This document shows, piece by piece, positions 1 to 5,578 of a stretch of DNA of 5,578 nucleotides. This DNA comes from Pseudomonadota bacterium (GTDB lineage Bacteria; Pseudomonadota; Alphaproteobacteria; Rhodospirillales; Casp-alpha2). The notes beneath the pieces are model-generated. The model was not told the DNA's origin and did not search any database. It worked only from the letters and a program-made list of their open reading frames with translations. The position numbers and the translations under genes are program-made. Numbering within the stretch: position 1 is the stretch's first letter; the number at the start of each line of letters is the position of its first letter. The DNA is taken from the NCBI GenBank assembly GCA_027620395.1, contig JAQBZY010000128.1:1-5578 (forward strand), given 5' to 3'.

Positions 1-1
1 C

Positions 2-691
2 CGTCAGAAGCAATTGGGCGAAACGGCGGAATTGCTCGACCGCGAACGACGCCGGCTCGGCGCCTTGATGGCCAGGAAGAAGACCCTCAGGGTCCGAGCC
101 GATATCGACGCGGAACGGGCGTCGAAACGCGTCCTCAGCCTCGCCGGAGAGGCGGAAACCCTTCGCGACCTCCTTGTCGAGATAGAGAAGGAACGGGCCA
201 AGGCTCGCCAGAAACCGATTTTGGCGCCGACAGCACGGGTTCCCAAGATTACAGCCCGTCCGCCGACTCTCTCCCTAGCGCCGTTCAGCAAGGCGCAAGG
301 CAAGCTGAAAGTTCCGGTGATCGGGCGGATTTCCGGGCGTTATGGCGAAAAAACTGACGCCGGCCTGACTAGGCGAGGCGTGACCGTTTCGACGTCGCCC
401 AAGGCGCAAGTCGTCGCCCCTTATGACGGCACCGTCGTTTATGCCGGGAAATTCCGGGGTTACGGGCTTCTCTTGATCATCGAACACGGCGAGGGATATC
501 ATACGCTACTCGCCGGAATGGCGCGGCTCGATGTTGATCAGGGGCAGTCCTTGGTCGCAGGTGAGCCGGTCGGACTCATGGAAGACGGCGACCGCGGACA
601 ACCCATTCTTTATGTTGAATTGCGTCGCGACGGCCAGCCCATTAATCCCCTGCCATGGCTTGCCGCTGGAAAAGGTGAGATAAACGGATGA
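2..691 (+). CDS. envC: EnvC-like murein hydrolase activator, 5'-truncated by the window edge
   Basis: The reading frame is open from base 2, so the true start lies upstream and only the C-terminal 229 residues are visible. The first roughly 70 residues are charged and Leu/Glu/Arg-rich, as in a coiled coil. A Pro/Ala-rich linker follows, then a LytM/M23-type domain (about residues 104-220) beginning GRISGRYG and ending NPLPWL. The catalytic zinc ligands of active M23 peptidases are missing: the HxxxD position reads RRGVT (bases 371-385) and the terminal HxH position reads ILY within ILYVELRR. This matches E. coli EnvC, which does not cut peptidoglycan itself but activates periplasmic amidases during daughter-cell separation. 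Export and division roles are inferred from the family, since the signal peptide is outside the window. The stop overlaps the ctpA start (ATGA, 688-691), so the two are probably co-transcribed. A generic M23 family label is the alternative. Confidence 0.88.
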   Translation, partial: RQKQLGETAELLDRERRRLGALMARKKTLRVRADIDAERASKRVLSLAGEAETLRDLLVEIEKERAKARQKPILAPTARVPKITARPPTLSLAPFSKAQGKLKVPVIGRISGRYGEKTDAGLTRRGVTVSTSPKAQVVAPYDGTVVYAGKFRGYGLLLIIEHGEGYHTLLAGMARLDVDQGQSLVAGEPVGLMEDGDRGQPILYVELRRDGQPINPLPWLAAGKGEING

Positions 692-2064
692 TACGACGAC
701 TTATATTGGCGTTTAGTGGTGCCGCGCTCTCGGCGACGCTCACGCTTTCGCCGGCTCCGGTCTTTGCTGTCGACGCCAAGAAGAACGGTGAAGACACCTA
801 TCGGCTGCTCAACCTTTTTGGTGATGTGTTCGAACGTGTCCGCGCCGAATACGTCGAGCCGCCGAGCGAGCAGGAAATGATCGAGGCCGCTATCACCGGC
901 ATGCTATCGGCACTGGACCCGCATTCCAGCTTCCTCAATTCAAAGCGCTTTCAGGACATGCAGACTGAGACCCGCGGTGAGTTCGGCGGCCTTGGGATCA
1001 CGGTTACCATGGAGCGCGGGTTCGTCAAAGTGATCTCGCCGATCGATGACACGCCGGCGCACCGGGCCGGCATCGAGTCCGGCGACTTCATTACCCACCT
1101 CGATGGCGAGGCGGTTCAAGGGCTGACGCTTTCGGACGCGGTCGAGAAAATGCGCGGCAAGGTCGGATCCGATATCCGGATCACCATCGTCCGCGAGGGC
1201 CGGGAGCCGTTTGACGTCACCCTGACGCGGGCCGTCATCAAGGTAACGACCGTGCGCTCACACGCCGAAGGCAAGGCTGGGTATATCCGCATCACGTCGT
1301 TCACCGAACAAACCGATGCCGGCCTCAAGAAGGCAATTGCCAAGCTGAAGGAAGAAATCGGCAAGGATTTGCAGGGCTATGTCCTGGATATTCGGAACAA
1401 TCCGGGCGGTCTGCTCGATCAAGCGGTGGCGGCCTCGGATGTTTTCCTCGACAAAGGCGAGATCGTCTCGACCCGATCGCGCAATCCGGAAGATACGCAA
1501 CGATTCAATGCCCGCCCCGGCGATCTCACCGACGGGTTGCCATTGGTTGTGTTGATCAATAGCGGCTCGGCGTCGGCGTCGGAAATCGTCGCCGGCGCAT
1601 TGCAGGATCATCGTCGCGCCGTTCTCCTTGGCACCAAGACGTTTGGCAAGGGGTCGGTGCAGTCGGTGATGCCGCTCGCCGGTAACGGCGCCATGAAGCT
1701 GACGACGGCCCGGTACTACACACCCTCCGGCCGGTCGATCCAGGCCAAGGGAATCGATCCGGACATCCTGGTCCAACAATCGAAGATCGAGGTTCTGAAG
1801 CCTGCCGGGCGCCGCAGCGAGGCGGATCTTAGAGGTGCCTTGGATAACGAGGATGGTACCAAGGCCGGTAGCCGCAAGGACGACAAGAAGATCGAGAAGA
1901 AGGACGAGAAGGCCAAGCCAGCGCCGGCCGGCGAGCCCGGCAAGAAGGAAGGGGATGCCGTTGTCGATGGCAAGGACAAGCCGCAGGATTATCAACTGAG
2001 CCGCGCCTTGGACCTCATCCGGGGCCTTGCCATTCTGCAAAAGCCGACGGCAAAGGCGCAGTGA
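688..2064 (+). CDS. ctpA: Carboxy-terminal processing protease, S41 family
   Basis: This 458-residue protein is a secreted serine protease that trims or degrades periplasmic proteins from their C termini. Residues 1-27 form a signal peptide (MIRRL, hydrophobic core, PVFA cut site). A PDZ domain, which recognises substrate C termini, spans about 98-172 and contains GEFGGLGI. The S41 protease core follows at about 195-362. By the 25- and 29-residue spacing known from Prc and CtpB, the catalytic residues are Ser296 in SASASE, Lys321 in FGKGSVQ and Gln325, all present. After about residue 375 comes a Lys/Glu/Asp-rich, probably disordered tail (about 390-432), then a short helix (YQLSRALDLIRG). 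The start is fixed by the ATGA overlap with envC and an AGGTGAG ribosome site at 673-679. Relatives process or degrade cell wall hydrolases and lipoproteins, which fits the neighbours, but the substrate here is unknown. Confidence 0.95.
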   Translation: MIRRLILAFSGAALSATLTLSPAPVFAVDAKKNGEDTYRLLNLFGDVFERVRAEYVEPPSEQEMIEAAITGMLSALDPHSSFLNSKRFQDMQTETRGEFGGLGITVTMERGFVKVISPIDDTPAHRAGIESGDFITHLDGEAVQGLTLSDAVEKMRGKVGSDIRITIVREGREPFDVTLTRAVIKVTTVRSHAEGKAGYIRITSFTEQTDAGLKKAIAKLKEEIGKDLQGYVLDIRNNPGGLLDQAVAASDVFLDKGEIVSTRSRNPEDTQRFNARPGDLTDGLPLVVLINSGSASASEIVAGALQDHRRAVLLGTKTFGKGSVQSVMPLAGNGAMKLTTARYYTPSGRSIQAKGIDPDILVQQSKIEVLKPAGRRSEADLRGALDNEDGTKAGSRKDDKKIEKKDEKAKPAPAGEPGKKEGDAVVDGKDKPQDYQLSRALDLIRGLAILQKPTAKAQ

Positions 2065-2078
2065 CGTCTCTGCGTTGT

Positions 2079-2100
2079 TCCGGCGGCGATGACCGGAGGA
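2079..2100 (+). promoter_or_regulatory. Shine-Dalgarno of the deacetylase gene, partly inside a small hairpin
   Basis: GGAGGA at 2095-2100 is a strong ribosome binding site four bases before the GTG at 2105, and it decides that unusual start. The 5-base arms TCCGG (2079-2083) and CCGGA (2093-2097) can pair around a 9-base loop and would cover the first bases of the site. The hairpin is short, so a regulatory role is only a possibility; the ribosome site itself is clear. Confidence 0.45.
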
Positions 2101-2104
2101 AGTT

Positions 2105-3625
2105 GTGAAATTTCCGAAGTTGTTCGGTCGGAAGAAGAGCGACGAAGACGAAGACGACTTCGATCCCGAAGACGTGGATGAAGCCGATGCCGTCGACGGT
2201 AAGAACCCGCACGCCGATATAGACGAGGAAATGACCGTCGGCGGCGCCGCAGGTGAGGATGACGACGACGAATATGAAGAATACGACGAAGAGGACGAGG
2301 AACTCGGCGGATCCCGGCGAAAGGCCCTGTTGTTCGCCGGTCTCGGCGCCATCGTCGTCCTGTTAAGCGCCGTCGGCGGAGTCGGGTGGTGGTATTTCTC
2401 GGGCGACCACGGTGCGGCGCCAAAGATCGCGGAAAAGGCACCGCCACCCGGGCGCGCAGCAAAACAAGCCGATGGTAGCATCGCGATGTCGATGCCGTCC
2501 AAGTCGGGAACGCGGAATGCCAGCGGCGGAATGTCGCTCAATCAAATGGCGGGCGGTGCCGAGGCGCCGGCGCGGACAGCCGAAGCGGCGCAGCCGGAAC
2601 AAGCGGCGCCGCCGGAGCCCGCCGCCAAGCCGGTCGAGGAATCCGAAACTCCGACCGTTCTGCCGGTGGCGACCAATACTCCCGTCAACATGAATTCCAT
2701 GAACAACCTGAACGCCAGCCAGTCCCCCGGCGGCGGCATGGTCATGCCGGCGGTAGGCTCGTCGATGTTGGCGTCGATCCCCGATCATGCGTCGGCGGCC
2801 GATCAAAAGCAGTCGCTCTCAAAGGCTCCCGTGAAGGGGCTGCTCGAGGACAAGGACGGGGTTAAGGGGCAATTGCCGAAGATCGGGGACAAAGGCGCCC
2901 AGCCTTGGCAAGCCTACGCTAGGCCGGCGGACCCAAATGTGACCGGGCCAAAAATCGCGATCCTGATCGAATACATCGGACTCAGCCGCGCGGCGTCGCT
3001 GGGCGCCATCAACAAACTGCCACCGGCCGTGACGATGGTCCTCAGTCCCTATGGTAACGATCTCAAGGATTGGCTTTTCCGAAGCCGGCTTGCCGGGCAT
3101 GAGGTCTTTATCGGGCTGCCGATGGAGAGCGACAATTTCCCGATGGAAGATCCTGGTCCGCTCAGCCTCGACACCCGTATTCAGGTTGCCGAGAACAGCA
3201 AGCGTATGGATATGGTGCTGGCCAGCGTTGGCGGCTATGTCGGCGTCGTCACCATGATGGGGTCGAAGTTTTTGAAGGCCGAAGGGCAACTCCGCAAGGT
3301 GTTGCAGCCGCTCAAGGTGCGGGGGTTAATGTTTGTGGTCGGTGGCGCCAAGAAGCGCAACGATGCCTTCTCGATTGCCGCCGAGCTTGGGCTGCCGCGC
3401 GCCGAAAGCGAGGTTTATATCGACGAAGAGCCGCGGATCGGGCCGATCCGCCAAACCTTGGACCGTTTGGAAAGCGTCGCCCGCGACCGCGGTTACGCGA
3501 TCGGAACCGCGAGGCCCTATCCGGTGACCATCAAGACCATTCTGGAATGGGAAAAAACCCTAGCCGAAAAGAAGGTGTCCCTGGTACCGGTTTCCTCCAT
3601 TGCCCAGGGCGTCAACCCCAAGTGA
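2105..3625 (+). CDS. Divergent polysaccharide deacetylase family protein (DUF610/YibQ-like), membrane-anchored
   Basis: This 506-residue protein starts at GTG 2105 behind GGAGGA. Residues 13-66 are extremely acidic (31 Asp/Glu of 54). GSRRK then precedes one membrane helix (about 74-98), predicting an acidic cytoplasmic head and a periplasmic body. Residues 100-270 are a low-complexity Ala/Pro/Met/Asn-rich linker. Residues 282-503 match the divergent polysaccharide deacetylase fold: PKIAILIEYIG, GHEVFIGLPME, DPGP, GYVGVVTMMGSKF, VKVRGLMF-like and VYIDEE segments appear in family order. Positions that carry metal-binding residues in well-known members are changed: IDD reads IEY (Glu289, Tyr290), the His of HLPME is Gly337, and NNHMGS reads VTMMGS (383-387). 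It may therefore be a binding or scaffold protein rather than an enzyme. The function of this family is poorly defined; linkage to envC is seen in other proteobacteria and suggests an envelope role. Its stop overlaps the start of rppH. Confidence 0.85.
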   Translation: MKFPKLFGRKKSDEDEDDFDPEDVDEADAVDGKNPHADIDEEMTVGGAAGEDDDDEYEEYDEEDEELGGSRRKALLFAGLGAIVVLLSAVGGVGWWYFSGDHGAAPKIAEKAPPPGRAAKQADGSIAMSMPSKSGTRNASGGMSLNQMAGGAEAPARTAEAAQPEQAAPPEPAAKPVEESETPTVLPVATNTPVNMNSMNNLNASQSPGGGMVMPAVGSSMLASIPDHASAADQKQSLSKAPVKGLLEDKDGVKGQLPKIGDKGAQPWQAYARPADPNVTGPKIAILIEYIGLSRAASLGAINKLPPAVTMVLSPYGNDLKDWLFRSRLAGHEVFIGLPMESDNFPMEDPGPLSLDTRIQVAENSKRMDMVLASVGGYVGVVTMMGSKFLKAEGQLRKVLQPLKVRGLMFVVGGAKKRNDAFSIAAELGLPRAESEVYIDEEPRIGPIRQTLDRLESVARDRGYAIGTARPYPVTIKTILEWEKTLAEKKVSLVPVSSIAQGVNPK

Positions 3626-4116
3626 CGCCGGTCCACAATGCGCCGCCTGCTGGCTACCGTCCGTGCGCCGGCGCCGTGGTGCTCAATGCGGGCGGTCAGG
3701 TTTTCGTGGCGAGACGAATCGATCAACCGGCGGACGCGGCCCATGCCTGGCAATTGCCACAAGGCGGGATCGACGATGGCGAGGACGCGGAAACGGCGGC
3801 GCGCCGGGAACTCGCCGAGGAAACCAATATCCGCACCATTCGTTTGTTGGCCGAGTTGCCTGGCTGGCAGTGCTACGATTTTCCAGAAGGGATGGGTGGC
3901 CGGCGCTGGCGCCACTATCGGGGCCAGGCACAGAAATGGTTCGCCTACGGATTTGATGGGCCGGACAGCGAGATCGATCTCAAGGCCGGGCCAAAGCCGG
4001 AGTTCGAGGCTTGGGATTGGGTGCCGATGGCGCGTCTGCCCTCGCTGGCGGTTCCTTTCAAGCGGCCGGTTTACGCCGCCGTCGCGGCGAGGTTCCGGTC
4101 CCTCACCGCCGCCTGA
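3622..4116 (+). CDS. rppH: RNA pyrophosphohydrolase (Nudix hydrolase)
   Basis: The predicted 164-residue enzyme removes pyrophosphate from 5'-triphosphorylated mRNA, exposing a monophosphate that RNase E-type nucleases prefer. The Nudix box runs over residues 48-70, from the GGIDDGE segment through RELAEE (Glu54, Arg62, Glu63, Glu66, Glu67), preceded by WQLPQ. RppH-specific landmarks are YRPCAG and VARRID near the N terminus, YRGQAQKWF, FEAWDWV and a terminal PFKRPVY. The Gly near the end of the Nudix consensus is Asn69 (EETNI), a mild deviation. I chose GTG at 3622 because it overlaps the upstream stop as GTGA and gives the usual short lead before YRP. An in-frame ATG at 3547 would add 25 residues unlike the family and lies inside the upstream gene. 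Translational coupling to the deacetylase gene is likely. The ApaH-like/diadenosine polyphosphate hydrolase label used for older relatives is the alternative name. Confidence 0.93.
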   Translation: MTPVHNAPPAGYRPCAGAVVLNAGGQVFVARRIDQPADAAHAWQLPQGGIDDGEDAETAARRELAEETNIRTIRLLAELPGWQCYDFPEGMGGRRWRHYRGQAQKWFAYGFDGPDSEIDLKAGPKPEFEAWDWVPMARLPSLAVPFKRPVYAAVAARFRSLTAA

Positions 4117-4185
4117 CATCGTGGGATGGATACGGCCGCCGAGCCCGTGTAAGTATGGGGTGGAAATCGGATCAATAGGGATCGC

Positions 4186-4947
4186 ATGGGCACTCGGGTA
4201 GTCATCGTCACCGGCGGCGCCAAACGGATCGGCCGCGCCATTTCGACTCGGCTTGCCGCCGATGGCTGGGCGGTGGCGATTCATAACCGCGACGCCGGCG
4301 CCGAAGCCGATGCGCTGGCCGGGGAATTGATATCCAGCGGTGCGCAGGCCGTCGTCATCAGCGCCGATCTTACTGACGAGGCCGAGATCAGGCGCGCCTT
4401 CAAGGACGCCGGCCAGGCGTTGGGGCCGGTCACCGCCGTGGTCAACAATGCCTCCGTTTTCGAACCGGACGACGCCCGGTCGGAAGATCGCGCGCTCTGG
4501 GATTTGCACATGGCCGTGCATGTCCGCGCACCTTTTGTGTTGGCGCAATGTCTGATGGCGGCGTTGCCGGCGGACCGCAGCGGTTCGGTGGTCAACGTGA
4601 TCGATCAAAGGGTATGGAATCCGACCCGGCACTTCACCAGTTACACGCTCTCGAAAATGGCGCTTTGGGATCTGACACGGGTACTCGCCCGCAGCCTGGC
4701 GCCCAGGGTCCGCGTCAACGGTATCGGCCCAGGACCGGTGCTGCCGAGCCAGCGTCAAAGTGACGCCGAATTTGAGGCGCAATGGCGCTTGATGCCGCTT
4801 GAACGCGCCGTCGATCCACGCGAGGTCGCCGCCGCCGCCGCATTTCTTCTTGACGCTCCGTCCGTCACCGGGCAGATGATCGCTGTCGACGCCGGCCAGC
4901 ACATGCTGTGGGCGCCGGAACAAACCGGAGCGATGTCGCCTGAGTGA
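4186..4947 (+). CDS. SDR family oxidoreductase, pteridine reductase (FolM/PTR1)-like
   Basis: This 253-residue protein is a classical short-chain dehydrogenase with a complete Rossmann fold. The cofactor motif is TGGAKRIG (residues 9-16), which fits the TGxxxRxG form typical of pteridine reductases. His33-Asn34-Arg35 after the second strand suggests NADPH preference. NNAS (87-90) replaces the commoner NNAG. The active site has Tyr153 and Lys157 in YTLSK, and Asp140 stands where most SDRs have Ser. The Asp-Tyr-Lys spacing of 13 and 4 equals that of PTR1 (Asp181, Tyr194, Lys198). It probably reduces dihydropterins such as dihydromonapterin, or dihydrofolate, which fits folB directly downstream. 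A broader SDR activity cannot be excluded. ATG 4186 follows an AGGG at 4177-4180. The 69-base gap upstream shows no clear terminator or strong promoter, so read-through from rppH is possible. Confidence 0.82.
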   Translation: MGTRVVIVTGGAKRIGRAISTRLAADGWAVAIHNRDAGAEADALAGELISSGAQAVVISADLTDEAEIRRAFKDAGQALGPVTAVVNNASVFEPDDARSEDRALWDLHMAVHVRAPFVLAQCLMAALPADRSGSVVNVIDQRVWNPTRHFTSYTLSKMALWDLTRVLARSLAPRVRVNGIGPGPVLPSQRQSDAEFEAQWRLMPLERAVDPREVAAAAAFLLDAPSVTGQMIAVDAGQHMLWAPEQTGAMSPE

Positions 4948-4965
4948 TGGCGGCTGATCGGGAAC

Positions 4966-4972
4966 GGGGAAG
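4966..4972 (+). promoter_or_regulatory. Ribosome binding site deciding the folB start
   Basis: GGGGAAG lies four bases before ATG 4977. The earlier in-frame candidates, GTG 4944 and ATG 4947 (the latter overlapping the upstream stop as TGATG), have no purine-rich site at a good distance. This favours 4977, although coupling through TGATG keeps 4947 possible. Confidence 0.5.
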
Positions 4973-4976
4973 TCGC

Positions 4977-5390
4977 ATGGAAGCCAGGGAAGTCCTTGAA
5001 CCATTGAAGATTGCCGACGCGCGCCAGCGCATTCGGCACGTCTTTGTGCGCGATCTCGTCATCGTCGCCTTGGTCGGCATCCATTCGCACGAACGCAATA
5101 CGCCGCAGCGGGTGCGGTTCAACTTGGATTTGGCTGTGCGCGAGGGTGATGCCGGCCTCGGCGACGATATCGCCAATGTCGTCTGTTATGAAAAGCTGGT
5201 CGCCGGGGTTCAGGCCATTCTCGGCAAGGGGCATGTCGGGCTGGTCGAATCCTTGGCTGAGGAAGTGGCTCAGATGGCGCTTGCCGACCGCCGCGTGCGA
5301 TCAGCCCGGGTGCGGGTCGAGAAACTCGATATCTTCGATAACGCTGAGAGTGTTGGCGTCGAAATTGAGCGGTTCAACGTCCAGTTGTGA
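4977..5390 (+). CDS. folB: Dihydroneopterin aldolase
   Basis: The 137-residue product catalyses the cleavage of 7,8-dihydroneopterin to 6-hydroxymethyl-dihydropterin and glycolaldehyde in folate synthesis; family members act as cytoplasmic octamers and can epimerise the substrate to monapterin. Visible family landmarks are VRDLVIVALVGIHSHE, the QRVRFNLDL strand, DDIANVVCYEKL, LVESLAEE and RVRVEK. Key residues match those of S. aureus FolB: Glu39, Tyr71 and Glu91 at identical spacing (32 and 20), and Lys116 one residue closer. Length is normal, slightly long at the N terminus. The start is uncertain: ATG 4977 has the best ribosome site, while ATG 4947 would add ten residues (MAADRERGSR) and overlap the reductase stop. 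The gene is close behind the pteridine reductase-like SDR, and the two are probably one transcript. The FolX (dihydroneopterin triphosphate epimerase) relative is a less likely alternative. Confidence 0.92.
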   Translation: MEAREVLEPLKIADARQRIRHVFVRDLVIVALVGIHSHERNTPQRVRFNLDLAVREGDAGLGDDIANVVCYEKLVAGVQAILGKGHVGLVESLAEEVAQMALADRRVRSARVRVEKLDIFDNAESVGVEIERFNVQL

Positions 5391-5440
5391 TCTGAATCCG
5401 ATCACCGGTTGTTGTATAAATGTAATTTTTCCAAATATTT

Positions 5441-5525
5441 AGCGGCGTTTTGGACGGCGCCTCGGGCGTTTTGCACAATCGGTTTAAGACCCGACCGGTA
5501 TGGCATTTTCATGACAAACGCCGCT
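5441..5525. repeat. Perfect 10-base inverted repeat with 65-base spacer
   Basis: AGCGGCGTTT at 5441-5450 is the exact reverse complement of AAACGCCGCT at 5516-5525, and the match stops at both ends of the arms. Between the arms, GGCGTTTTG (5444-5452) recurs directly at 5465-5473, a shift of 21 bases. The spacer is too long for a simple hairpin, so protein binding, a relic of a mobile element, or chance are all possible. Confidence 0.4.
5458..5472 (+). terminator. Weak candidate rho-independent terminator after folB
   Basis: CGCC (5458-5461), loop TCG and GGCG (5465-5468) form a short GC stem followed directly by TTTT (5469-5472). Two G-U pairs could lengthen the stem at its base. The position, 67 bases after the folB stop, is sensible, but the stem and the T-run are both short. 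Confidence 0.3.
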
Positions 5526-5578
5526 CCGGCATTTTGACAATTTGAATAAAATTATGGGGCTGTCCTAGATAACACCAT

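Larger units (their letters stand above)
5391..5578. other. Non-coding, relatively AT-rich tail downstream of folB
   Basis: This 188-base stretch is about 44% G+C by count, clearly lower than the genes before it. No reading frame longer than a few codons carries a recognisable start and product on either strand. It holds short repeats (GGCGTTTTG twice, GGCATTTT twice, and a 10-base inverted pair), a weak terminator candidate, and an end sequence discussed as a possible insertion-sequence edge. It may be the boundary of the folM-folB unit with a neighbouring acquired or divergently organised segment outside the window. Confidence 0.7.

Noticed and set aside
1258..2541. Long open frame on the - strand across ctpA and the deacetylase gene
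   Set aside because: It lies opposite two well-supported genes, encodes Ser/Arg-rich low-complexity sequence from antisense of acidic codons, and has no recognisable domain. High GC content keeps such frames open.
3547..3621. Upstream ATG start for rppH
   Set aside because: The extra 25 residues lie inside the deacetylase gene and do not look like an RppH N terminus; GTG 3622 overlaps the stop and gives normal length.
4127..4155. TGGATA - 17 bases - TAAGTA as a promoter for the SDR gene
   Set aside because: The -10 part matches the consensus poorly, and read-through from rppH is equally plausible.
3517..5004. 495-codon open frame on the - strand across rppH and the SDR gene
   Set aside because: It is antisense to clearly recognisable RppH and SDR proteins, shows no domain, and is rich in Arg, His, Gly and Pro as expected for a shadow frame.
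5388..5430. TGATC/GATCA hairpin with a distant T-run as a folB terminator
   Set aside because: The stem is only five pairs and the T-run begins more than 20 bases after it, so it does not fit an intrinsic terminator.
5534..5539. Perfect TTGACA as a -35 box
   Set aside because: No acceptable -10 box is found at 16-18 bases; TAAAAT at 5547 is too close and TAGATA at 5566 too far.

Overview
This 5.6 kb window looks like ordinary chromosomal DNA from an alphaproteobacterium, probably of the Rhodospirillales type. The evidence is high-GC coding sequence, an envC - ctpA - divergent polysaccharide deacetylase - rppH gene order familiar from that class, and protein motifs of alphaproteobacterial flavour. 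All six recognised genes are on the + strand and tightly packed. No tRNA, rRNA, CRISPR array or intact mobile element was seen.

Left part (2-3625), cell envelope. The window opens inside an envC-like gene whose product has a coiled coil and a LytM/M23 domain without its zinc ligands. That gene overlaps by ATGA the start of ctpA, a secreted PDZ-S41 C-terminal processing protease with an intact Ser-Lys-Gln triad. After 40 bases comes a gene for a membrane-anchored divergent polysaccharide deacetylase (DUF610/YibQ family). It has a strikingly acidic cytoplasmic head, and its enzyme-like domain has lost the residues expected for metal binding. Together these suggest a module controlling peptidoglycan remodelling and cell separation.

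Middle (3622-4116). rppH, a Nudix RNA pyrophosphohydrolase that starts mRNA decay, overlaps the preceding stop codon as GTGA and is probably translationally coupled to it.

Right part (4186-5390), pterin metabolism. A short-chain dehydrogenase with pteridine reductase hallmarks (TGxxxRxG, NNAS, and Asp-Tyr-Lys spacing matching PTR1) is followed by folB, dihydroneopterin aldolase. FolB works in folate synthesis, and the SDR could reduce dihydropterin or dihydrofolate, so the pair probably forms a folate/tetrahydropterin unit.

Tail (5391-5578). This is a non-coding stretch of about 44% GC with short direct and inverted repeats, a weak candidate terminator, and at its very end a sequence that faintly resembles an insertion-sequence terminus.

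I found no convincing undescribed multi-gene system. The observations most worth following are the apparently catalytically dead deacetylase with its acidic head, and the PTR1-like reductase next to folB.
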